From Collinsella aerofaciens (GTDB taxonomy: Bacteria > Actinomycetota > Coriobacteriia > Coriobacteriales > Coriobacteriaceae): a stretch of DNA of 15,448 bases. The stretch is from the NCBI GenBank assembly GCA_021641225.1, contig JAJWXI010000030.1, forward strand, positions 1-15,448, in the 5' to 3' direction. A program made the translations under genes and the position numbers. The stretch's first letter is position 1. Each line of letters begins with the position of its first letter. The notes beneath the pieces were generated by a model. That model saw only the letters and a list, made by a program, of their open reading frames with translations. It made no database searches and had not been told where the DNA came from. This document shows, piece after piece, positions 1-12,802 of this stretch.

Positions 1-1031
1 GTTGATGTATACCTCACAATTTCAAGGGTTACCGAGACAACTTGATCGACGTCAATGAACTTCGTTGGCACCCAGATGTTCTCTCCGCTATTGCGCCCAT
101 AAGAAAAATATAAGTTGAACACCCCTGCGTCGTCATCTTCGATAATCTGCTCCGATCCATCCTTGTAGCTGACGGTCAGCTTATTATCAACTGCTTCATA
201 GCCCAAATCATCGATGTGCGTCTGGATGGAAAACGGGCTAATCTCAAGAGGCGAGTCACCGGAGCGGAGTTCCTTTGTATCGACGTACGCTCCAATATTG
301 AACTCGGGTGTCGACGCCTCAAACCGCCTCGCACTCTCACCTTCACCCTCGGTCCAATGGATATTCCAGGTGACAGCATGTTGCAAATCTCGCTCGCGAT
401 CCATAGCGGCAAAGTACATCGTGCCATTAATGACAGTATCGCTTGATGTGTCCTTATCAATTGTGCTGCGTGTGTCAGGCCATTCCTCGCCGAACTTCAT
501 ATCGGGCGTGCCGATGCCCTGCTCTTCTTCACCATAGAGAACAAGTTCGCCAATCTCTGCTGCTGGCTTGTAGTAGTTAACTCCATTTGGATTGGACAAC
601 GTAAACGTCACGGCTCCGCAGCCGTTTTGGTCGATTGCCATCTCATGGATATCAAGCGTATAGCCGTTGCCCTCGACGGACAGATTAACCTCCTGGACTG
701 CGCCTTCCAGGCTTTGGGGCGCGATGCCATCGCCAAACTCTCTGGTGTAGGTATATTTAGTTCCCGATGAGCCGCCGTTGGTCCAGGTAATGGAATCCCC
801 GTTGCCGTGGTTTCCCCAGGCAGAGGCAAAATAGCTGGAATTGACGACGGCGTAGGCGACCCCTCCGGTCGCCAGCACTCCGGCAAGGCATCCGATCACG
901 GCAACATACAGAGGCTTCGCGTGACCCTTTCGGCGAAGCGGCTCACCAGCAGCGGCATAAAGAACACGGTCAGCAAGATCGCTATCGGCTTGGACGGACT
1001 CGAAGGCCTGCTTGATTTGATTGGATTTCAC
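1..1031 (-). CDS. Probable membrane-anchored anti-sigma factor, 3' end outside window
   Basis: An open frame of about 343 codons runs uninterrupted from a GTG at 1031 to the window edge, so the C-terminus is missing. The GTG is preceded by AGGAGG at a good distance (6 nt), which decides the start. The first 50 bp overlap the end of the ECF sigma gene, implying translational coupling. Visible layout: a short charged cytoplasmic stretch (residues 1-40, beginning MKSNQIKQAFESV), one hydrophobic segment at about 41-63, then a long polar extracytoplasmic part rich in Asp, Glu, Thr and Gly with beta-type alternation. This resembles the DUF4179-type anti-sigma proteins paired with ECF sigma factors in Gram-positives. 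The inferred role is to hold the sigma factor at the membrane and release it on an envelope signal. The family assignment is by pattern only; the sigma/anti-sigma pairing by context is more secure than the domain name. Confidence 0.75.
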   Translation of the reverse strand, partial: MKSNQIKQAFESVQADSDLADRVLYAAAGEPLRRKGHAKPLYVAVIGCLAGVLATGGVAYAVVNSSYFASAWGNHGNGDSITWTNGGSSGTKYTYTREFGDGIAPQSLEGAVQEVNLSVEGNGYTLDIHEMAIDQNGCGAVTFTLSNPNGVNYYKPAAEIGELVLYGEEEQGIGTPDMKFGEEWPDTRSTIDKDTSSDTVINGTMYFAAMDRERDLQHAVTWNIHWTEGEGESARRFEASTPEFNIGAYVDTKELRSGDSPLEISPFSIQTHIDDLGYEAVDNKLTVSYKDGSEQIIEDDDAGVFNLYFSYGRNSGENIWVPTKFIDVDQVVSVTLEIVRYTS

Positions 1032-1500
1032 GGTCGCCCTCCTCTAGGATGAACTTGAGCTTCGATCTGCCGCGAGCCAAACGCGTTCGAACAGTCGCGG
1101 CTGGCACATGCAGTAACTCGGCAATCTCTGAGGTCGAAAAGCCCAGATAGTAATAGAGCACGATGGGAACACGGAATCGCTCCGGAAGTCGCATAACGTC
1201 TGACAGGACCGCCTTGGTCTCATCCTGCGCCGCCGAAAGCGAATCGGCCAGGTTCTCAATATCCTCCACACGCCTCCATGGCTTTCGAAAGAGCGATTTG
1301 CATTCATTGATCGTGACCCGGATAAGCCATCGACGAAGATGTTCCCAACTTTCAAAGTTTCCATCGCTTTTAAGCAACTTAAGAAAGACGTCTTGGGCAA
1401 TATCGTCGGCATCGGCACGATCGCGCAGATACGTCAATGCGATTCGAAACACGACATCCCTGTGATCCTCGACCGCCTGTCTAAATGCTTGTTCTTCCAT
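982..1500 (-). CDS. ECF-family RNA polymerase sigma factor
   Basis: A 172-residue protein, the usual size for ECF (group 4) sigma factors, which contain only regions 2 and 4. Region 2 is seen at about residues 8-45, with the acidic core-binding stretch DADDIAQDVFLKLL. A basic region follows (RRWLIRVTINECKSLFRKPWRR). Region 4 is a helix-turn-helix at about 108-157 (LPERFRVPIVLYYYLGFS, then SEIAELLHVPAATVRTRLARG). The start chosen is the ATG at 1500, because GGGAGGTG lies 5-8 nt upstream and homology to region 2 begins right after it. The frame stays open upstream to 1725, but those codons show no sigma-like sequence and cover a promoter. It is expected to redirect RNA polymerase to a small regulon under control of the overlapping downstream anti-sigma gene. 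The target promoters are unknown, apart from a candidate autoregulatory site just upstream. Confidence 0.93.
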   Translation of the reverse strand: MEEQAFRQAVEDHRDVVFRIALTYLRDRADADDIAQDVFLKLLKSDGNFESWEHLRRWLIRVTINECKSLFRKPWRRVEDIENLADSLSAAQDETKAVLSDVMRLPERFRVPIVLYYYLGFSTSEIAELLHVPAATVRTRLARGRSKLKFILEEGDREIQSNQAGLRVRPSR

Positions 1501-1550
1501 AATCACCTCCCGGTGACGGTAATGATTCTTGCTGAGGCCCTCACCATAGA

Positions 1551-1577
1551 TACGCTTTGACCGAACGAAATGTTTCA
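1551..1577 (-). promoter_or_regulatory. Candidate ECF-type promoter for the sigma/anti-sigma pair
   Basis: Reading the minus strand, TGAAAC (1572-1577) is followed after 17 nt by CGTA (1551-1554), about 50 nt upstream of the sigma factor start. This matches the -35 and -10 elements of ECF promoters of the sigma-W/sigma-X kind (TGAAAC, 16-17 nt, CGTA/CGTC). It suggests that the sigma factor drives its own operon. Only the sequence match and position support it. Confidence 0.55.
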
Positions 1578-1667
1578 AATTCAAGCAGGAAAAACCTACC
1601 AAAATTAATCCGTCCCTTATTGGCAAGGGATCAACGGAACGCAACAGGTTGAGCATACGCAAGCGAG

Positions 1668-1765
1668 CGGCCCCCAGAGCGTACAAGGTGGCATGAAAAA
1701 GGCAGGGCATTGACCTTTTGGTCATGCCCTGCCTTTTGAATGACAGATTGTAGCTCTGGGGGCCG
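1668..1765. repeat. Long imperfect inverted repeat enclosing the rpoC terminator
   Basis: The arm at 1668-1686 (CGGCCCCCAGAGCGTACAA) and the arm at 1748-1765 (TTGTAGCTCTGGGGGCCG) are inverted copies differing by a single extra G. They bracket the 41-nt terminator hairpin at 1697-1737, so the whole stretch can fold as one long stem with a strong hairpin at its tip. The function is unknown. It may stabilise the 3' end of the rpoC transcript or be a copy of an interspersed palindromic element. Confidence 0.8.
1696..1737 (-). terminator. Intrinsic terminator after rpoC (possibly bidirectional)
   Basis: The arm AAAAGGCAGGGCA plus TGACC pairs with GGTCA plus TGCCCTGCCTTTT around a TTTT loop: 18 base pairs with one bulged T. 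On the minus strand the stem ends in a run of five T, fitting an intrinsic terminator about 75 nt after the rpoC stop. The A/T ends are symmetrical, so it could also stop plus-strand transcripts. It insulates the downstream sigma factor operon from the heavily transcribed rpoBC operon. Confidence 0.85.
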
Positions 1766-1769
1766 CGCA

Positions 1770-1804
1770 GCGACGGAGGTCGCCGCCGTTCGTTAGAACG
1801 GCGG
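1770..1804 (-). other. Two further hairpins directly after the rpoC stop
   Basis: CCGCCGTTC (1783-1791), loop GTTA, GAACGGCGG (1796-1804) is a perfect 9-bp hairpin starting 6 nt after the rpoC stop codon. It is followed by GCGAC-GGAG-GTCGC (1770-1783, sharing one base). Neither has a T-run, so they are not terminators by themselves. They may act as 3'-end stabilisers or transcription-slowing structures ahead of the real terminator at 1696-1737. Confidence 0.6.
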
Positions 1805-1810
1805 AACTAA

Positions 1811-6286
<4,476 letters not shown>

Positions 6287-6292
6287 AGTCAA

Positions 6293-9784
<3,492 letters not shown>

Positions 9785-9857
9785 CAGGTTTTTCCTCCTT
9801 CACGGAAATGCTCGGTGGGTTGGCGAGGCATAGCTTCGCCAGTTATCGCAACCTAAT

Positions 9858-9885
9858 AGTTTATCAGGTACCGACCGTTGGGCAA
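9858..9885 (-). promoter_or_regulatory. Candidate promoter for rpoBC
   Basis: On the minus strand TTGCCC (9880-9885), a 16-nt spacer and TAAACT (9858-9863) form a fair sigma-70-type promoter. It would start transcription near 9851 and leave a leader of about 65 nt before the rpoB GTG. A promoter is needed in this 287-nt gap because galU upstream ends in a strong terminator. The match is moderate and other starts in the gap are possible. Confidence 0.45.
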
Positions 9886-9962
9886 GAAAAGCCTTGACGC
9901 GATTGAGTTTTTGGAGTAGCAAAGTTTTTCGACAGAAAACATGCAGGTAGATAGCTATGCAT

Positions 9963-9976
9963 CGAACATCTGTTCA
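9963..9976. promoter_or_regulatory. LexA-box-like palindrome upstream of rpoB
   Basis: CGAACATCTGTTCA contains GAAC-N4-GTTC (9964-9975), the core of the Gram-positive LexA (SOS) box. A third GAACA half-site lies at 9989-9993. It sits between the galU terminator and the proposed rpoB promoter. With eight fixed bases, a chance match in a window of this size is quite possible, and no SOS-type gene is next to it. Confidence 0.3.
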
Positions 9977-10017
9977 TATATTTTCTGTGAACAGGGAGCC
10001 AGCAATCGCAGCTCTTA

Positions 10018-10051
10018 TAAAAAACGGGCGCGAACCGAGGTCCACGCCCGT
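10018..10051 (-). terminator. Intrinsic terminator after galU
   Basis: On the minus strand ACGGGCG and CGCCCGT (10045-10051 and 10024-10030) form a stem. The 14-nt middle can extend the pairing. Six T follow the stem. It lies 20 nt after the galU stop and separates galU from rpoBC. Confidence 0.85.
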
Positions 10052-10071
10052 AAATGTCGATGCCCGAAGGC

Positions 10072-10980
10072 TTACTTGCGCATCAATCCGCCGCGCTCGT
10101 CGATGGCGTCCCAGAAGGCATCGGCAAAGCGGGGGTCGCTTGCAGCCATGAGGGCGTTGGTGGCCATCCAGCCAGAGGGAGTGCCGGTGTCGTAGCCCGA
10201 CAGCGGGTCGATGACGACCGCATACATGGCCTCGCGGTCGAGCGAACGGGCCATGGCGTCGGTGAGCTGGATCTCGCCACCCTTGCCGGCCTGCTGATCC
10301 GCCAGCAGGTCCATGACCAGCGGGCTCAGCAGGTAGCGACCGACGATGTACAGGTTGGACGGAGCAGCCTCGGGAGCGGGCTTCTCAACCAGACCGCCGA
10401 TACGCCAAACAGCGCCCGGCTCGGCATCGGCAACGTCCTCGGCGCCCTCGAGCGAACCGACGCGCTCGCCGGCGATAACACCGTAGCGGCTGACTTCCTC
10501 GGGCGAGCAAGCAGCGACGGCGATAACCGAAGCGCCACCGTGCTCCTTGGAAACGGCGAGCATCTTGTCGCAGATGTCGCGGTTAGGTACAACGTAGTCG
10601 CCCAGAAGAACCAGGAAGTTCTCCCCTGCCACGGCGTCGGCAGCAGAGCGAATAGCATGGCCGAGGCCCTTGGGCTCGTACTGATAACGGAAGTCGACCG
10701 GCATACCGCCAGCGTGGGCGACGGCATCGGCATAGGCGTTCTTGCCGCGCTCGCGCAGCAGGTTCTCGAGCGAACGGTCGGGCTGGAAGTAGTTCAGCAG
10801 CTCGGGCTTACCGGGAGAAGTAACGATGATGGCGTCGTCGACTTCCTCGGGGTCGAGCGCCTCCTCGACGACGTACTGAATGACGGGCTTGTCGAGCACC
10901 GGCAGCATCTCTTTGGGCGTGCACTTGGTGCCAGGCAGAAAACGCGTGCCAAGACCGGCGGCGGGGATGATTGCCTTCAT
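10072..10980 (-). CDS. galU: UTP--glucose-1-phosphate uridylyltransferase
   Basis: A 302-residue cytoplasmic enzyme that makes UDP-glucose from UTP and glucose-1-phosphate, feeding cell-wall polysaccharide, glycolipid and galactose metabolism. Seen: the N-terminal nucleotide-binding signature GLGTRFLPGTK (residues 9-19) followed by PKEMLP; IQYVVEEA; LLGDYV with Asp 128 as the likely metal ligand; VEKP with Lys 200, matching the conserved uridine/sugar-phosphate-binding Lys of the family; and SGYDTGTPSGWM near the C-terminus. Length is normal for bacterial GalU. The ATG at 10980 begins exactly at the conserved MKAIIPAAG. An AAAGGA site lies upstream at a rather long spacing of 12 nt. The frame continues to 11064, but without homology and across a promoter region. 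It has its own promoter and terminator and occupies the place between rplL and rpoB. Confidence 0.96.
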   Translation of the reverse strand: MKAIIPAAGLGTRFLPGTKCTPKEMLPVLDKPVIQYVVEEALDPEEVDDAIIVTSPGKPELLNYFQPDRSLENLLRERGKNAYADAVAHAGGMPVDFRYQYEPKGLGHAIRSAADAVAGENFLVLLGDYVVPNRDICDKMLAVSKEHGGASVIAVAACSPEEVSRYGVIAGERVGSLEGAEDVADAEPGAVWRIGGLVEKPAPEAAPSNLYIVGRYLLSPLVMDLLADQQAGKGGEIQLTDAMARSLDREAMYAVVIDPLSGYDTGTPSGWMATNALMAASDPRFADAFWDAIDERGGLMRK

Positions 10981-11076
10981 GTTATTCAAAGATCCTTTCG
11001 CAGGCGCAAAAGCGCCCCATGCGTGCGGCACACAGCCGCAGACCAAATTGCGATACCCAAGCATCTTACCGCTGGA

Positions 11077-11104
11077 ACTATATGTCGCTACAAGGCAGGG
11101 ACAA
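11077..11104 (-). promoter_or_regulatory. Candidate galU promoter
   Basis: On the minus strand TTGTCC (11099-11104), a 16-nt spacer and TATAGT (11077-11082) form a good sigma-70-type promoter. It would give a leader of about 90 nt. That leader contains GGGGCGC-TTTT-GCGCC, a small hairpin near the ribosome binding site (minus-strand sequence around 10999-11012). Confidence 0.55.
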
Positions 11105-11121
11105 TTCTTCAGCAGGTCAAC

Positions 11122-11159
11122 GCAAATTATTGCTCAAATGGTGCAATTTTATTGCTCAA
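11122..11159. repeat. Two direct repeats upstream of the galU promoter
   Basis: GCAAATTATTGCTCAA (11122-11137) and GCAATTTTATTGCTCAA (11143-11159) repeat with a spacing of about 22 bp, two helical turns. They lie 20-55 bp upstream of the proposed galU -35 box. The placement fits tandem binding sites for a regulator. The regulator is not identifiable from the window. Confidence 0.5.
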
Positions 11160-11232
11160 CGGCAGGGCGCCCGATACGACGCAAATCACAGAACATGGCA
11201 GTTTGAGCTACCGATGTCGAGGGACCGAAAAC

Positions 11233-11266
11233 AAAAAAGACGGGGCTCGCAATGCGAACCCCGTCT
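11233..11266 (-). terminator. Intrinsic terminator after rplL
   Basis: On the minus strand AGACGGGGTTCGC, loop ATT and GCGAGCCCCGTCT form a 13-bp stem including one G-T pair. Six T follow it. It lies 27 nt after the rplL stop, so the rplJL transcript ends here and does not run into galU or rpoB. Confidence 0.9.
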
Positions 11267-11293
11267 GCAAAGAAATCTGGCGAGAAAGCCTGA

Positions 11294-11671
11294 TTACTTG
11301 AGGGTGACAGCAGCGCCAGCAGCCTCGAGCTTCTCCTTGGCAGCCTCGGCGTCCTCCTTCTTGGCACCCTCGAGAACAGCCTTGGGAGCGCCCTCGACGA
11401 CCTCCTTGGCCTCCTTCAGGCCAAGGTTGGTGAGCTCACGGACGGCCTTGATGACCTGGATCTTGTTGTCGCCGAAGCCCTCGAGCACGACGTCAAACTC
11501 GGTCTTCTCCTCGGCCTCAGCAGCGCCAGCAGCGGGAGCGGCGACAACAGCGGCAGGAGCAGCGGCGGAAACGCCGAAGGTGTCCTCGATAGCCTTGACG
11601 AGCTCGGAAGCCTCGAGAAGGGTCATTTCCTTAAGAGCATCGATGATCTCATCGGTGGTAAGCTTAGCCAT
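11294..11671 (-). CDS. rplL: 50S ribosomal protein L7/L12
   Basis: A 125-residue protein of normal length for L7/L12, the multi-copy stalk protein that recruits translation factors to the large ribosomal subunit. Seen: an N-terminal dimerisation and L10-binding part (AKLTTDEIIDALKEMTLLEAS); an Ala/Pro-rich flexible hinge at about residues 47-66; and the factor-binding C-terminal domain with EKTEFDVVLEGF, KIQVIKAVRELTNLGLKEAK and the usual end AGAAVTLK. The ATG at 11671 is preceded by AAAGGA at 7 nt. The frame extends to 11704 but only into spacer hairpins. It is co-transcribed with rplJ, 102 nt downstream of it, and followed by a strong terminator. Confidence 0.98.
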   Translation of the reverse strand: MAKLTTDEIIDALKEMTLLEASELVKAIEDTFGVSAAAPAAVVAAPAAGAAEAEEKTEFDVVLEGFGDNKIQVIKAVRELTNLGLKEAKEVVEGAPKAVLEGAKKEDAEAAKEKLEAAGAAVTLK

Positions 11672-11690
11672 TTCTAAGTCCTTTCGGTTT

Positions 11691-11755
11691 CCGTGCGGAT
11701 GCACGGAGATCAGTTAAAACACGGCGCGAATGCGCCAGGGGTGCGGCGTTGCCGC
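11691..11755 (-). other. Three consecutive hairpins in the rplJ-rplL spacer
   Basis: Perfect short stems follow one another: CCGTGC-GGAT-GCACGG (11691-11706), GGCGC-GAAT-GCGCC (11723-11736) and GCGGC-GTT-GCCGC (11743-11755). None has a T-run. They may tune processing or translation so that L12 is made in excess over L10. No separate rplL promoter is visible in the spacer. Confidence 0.5.
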
Positions 11756-11773
11756 CGCGGGTGAAAACAGCAA

Positions 11774-12295
11774 CTAGGCTGCCTTCTGCTCGGAGACCTG
11801 CTGGATCGAACGAGCGAGACCAGAGGAAACGCCGTTGACGCAGACAGCGATGTCGCGAGCGAAACCGGAGATGAGACCGGCGATCTGGCCGAGAAGCTGA
11901 TCCTTGGTGGGCAGCTCGGCGATAGCCTTAACATCATCAGCGGAAACGGCCTTGCCGTCGGAGATGCCGCCCTTGATCTCAAGGACGCCCTTGGACTTAG
12001 CGGAGAAGTCCTTAAGGGCCTTAGCGGCCTCGACCGGCTCGGTCTCGTAGAACACATAAGCGACGGGGCCGGCGAGGATCTCGTCGATCTCGGGCTGCTC
12101 CTGGTTCTTGAGAGCGATCTTGACCAGGTTGTTCTTGTAGACCTTCATCTCGGCGCCGCACTCGCGAAGCTGATGACGCAGCTCCTGAGCCTGCTTAACC
12201 GTCAGACCGTTGTAGTTGACGACGAACAGACCGGCGTTCTCGGCGATACGGGACTCGATCTCTGCAACCTTGTCGATTTTGTACTGCTGGGGCAT
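11774..12295 (-). CDS. rplJ: 50S ribosomal protein L10
   Basis: A 173-residue protein, normal length for L10. It anchors the L12 dimers to 23S rRNA to form the ribosomal stalk, and it represses its own operon by binding the leader RNA. Seen: the N-terminal domain with NYNGLTVKQAQELRHQLR and VYKNNLVKIAL; GPVAYVFYETEPVEAAKAL; the ELPTKDQLLGQIAGLI block; and a C-terminal helix (SGLARSIQQVSEQKAA) that binds L12. The ATG at 12295 has a strong site (GAGGAGG) about 8 nt upstream. It is the first gene of the rplJ-rplL operon, preceded by an L10 leader with attenuator. The usual upstream rplK-rplA pair is absent here; the next gene is an aminotransferase. Confidence 0.97.
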   Translation of the reverse strand: MPQQYKIDKVAEIESRIAENAGLFVVNYNGLTVKQAQELRHQLRECGAEMKVYKNNLVKIALKNQEQPEIDEILAGPVAYVFYETEPVEAAKALKDFSAKSKGVLEIKGGISDGKAVSADDVKAIAELPTKDQLLGQIAGLISGFARDIAVCVNGVSSGLARSIQQVSEQKAA

Positions 12296-12505
12296 GAATT
12301 ACACCTCCTCGAATTCTTTCCGGGCACGGTCCGCCACAAGGACGTGACGGGGGCATGTCCAAAAAGAAAGCCCCCGCGCTGCATGAGCGACGGGGGCGAG
12401 AAGACATATCTACTCGACCACCTCGGCTGGCGGGATATCCCATTAAGCTCGCGGGCGATGCCCGTTTGCACCGGCTGTCTCTGGCAGCGGATTCGTGCGT
12501 GAACC
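12296..12505 (-). ncRNA. Ribosomal protein L10 leader (autoregulatory 5' UTR)
   Basis: The rplJ leader of about 210 nt holds the conserved L10-leader motifs on the minus strand: GAGACAGCCGGTG (near 12470-12483), a CGGGC-ATC-GCCCG hairpin, CTTAAT, and CCAGCCGAGG (near 12421-12430). In this known family, L10 (with L12) binds the RNA and represses its own operon. Downstream, at 12361-12397, lies an intrinsic terminator, so control is probably by attenuation before the rplJ ribosome binding site. The 5' end is inferred from the promoter at 12512-12540. Confidence 0.85.
12361..12397 (-). terminator. Attenuator in the rplJ leader
   Basis: On the minus strand GCCCCCG plus CGCT, loop CATGC, and AGCG plus CGGGGGC form an 11-bp stem with one bulged T (12370-12397). 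The T-rich tail TTTCTTTTT (12361-12369) follows. It is an intrinsic terminator 65 nt before the rplJ start. A second copy of GCCCCCGTC occurs just downstream at 12346-12354 and could compete for the G-rich arm. Confidence 0.8.
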
Positions 12506-12511
12506 GAAAGT

Positions 12512-12540
12512 ATTATGGCGGGGACCCCGGCGTCGGTCAA
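12512..12540 (-). promoter_or_regulatory. Promoter for rplJ-rplL
   Basis: On the minus strand TTGACC (12535-12540), a 17-nt spacer and CATAAT (12512-12517) closely match the sigma-70 consensus. They sit just upstream of the L10 leader. The spacer contains the perfect odd palindrome CGGGGACCCCG (12519-12529). The -35 box and part of the spacer also belong to the outer arm of the large palindrome at 12530-12751. Confidence 0.75.
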
Positions 12541-12751
12541 CGGAAAACCGGGCTGCACACAATTCCACCATCCGGCACGCGCGGCCGAAGGCCAGGCGCA
12601 AGGTTTCCGCTCGGTCAGGTCCTGGGCTCGCACGAAGGCCACATTAAGTGGCCTTCGGCTCGTGCGGAATCTACGGAAACCTTGCGCCTGGCCTTCGGCG
12701 GCGCGTGCCTGCGTTGACTATGGGGCGGCCCGGGTTTCCGTTGAGCGACGC
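12530..12751. repeat. 222-bp nested palindrome upstream of rplJ
   Basis: Three nested pairs of inverted arms share nearly the same centre. The outer pair is 12530-12556 with 12725-12751 (27 nt, 3 mismatches). The middle pair is 12574-12609 with 12674-12709 (36 nt, 1 mismatch). The inner pair is 12633-12642 with 12648-12657 (10 nt perfect, loop ATTAA). The motif CGAAGGCCA recurs in the middle and inner arms. The region lies between the aminotransferase stop and the rplJ promoter and overlaps the promoter's -35 box. No convincing protein is encoded in it and no T-run follows it. It could be a transcript-end structure for the aminotransferase, a DNA cruciform, or a palindromic interspersed element. 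Confidence 0.9.
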
Positions 12752-12802
12752 CCCCACGCATAACCCTTATGTCGGCAGGCTGATGGGTTGGGTCCCCAGT
12801 GA

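Noticed and set aside
1501..1725. Upstream extension of the ECF sigma factor frame
   Set aside because: Covers the promoter and the rpoC terminator, has no sigma-like sequence, and the ATG at 1500 has a strong ribosome site.
9885..9930. Plus-strand promoter-like TTGACG-N17-TAGCAA
   Set aside because: The -10 match is poor and no plus-strand gene follows.
10054..11301. A 415-codon plus-strand open frame opposite galU
   Set aside because: Antisense to galU, crosses its promoter and two terminators, and lacks recognisable sequence.
12574..12709. Repeat considered as a CRISPR array or insertion-sequence ends
   Set aside because: There are only inverted arms around one centre, no regularly spaced direct repeats, no transposase and no visible target duplication.
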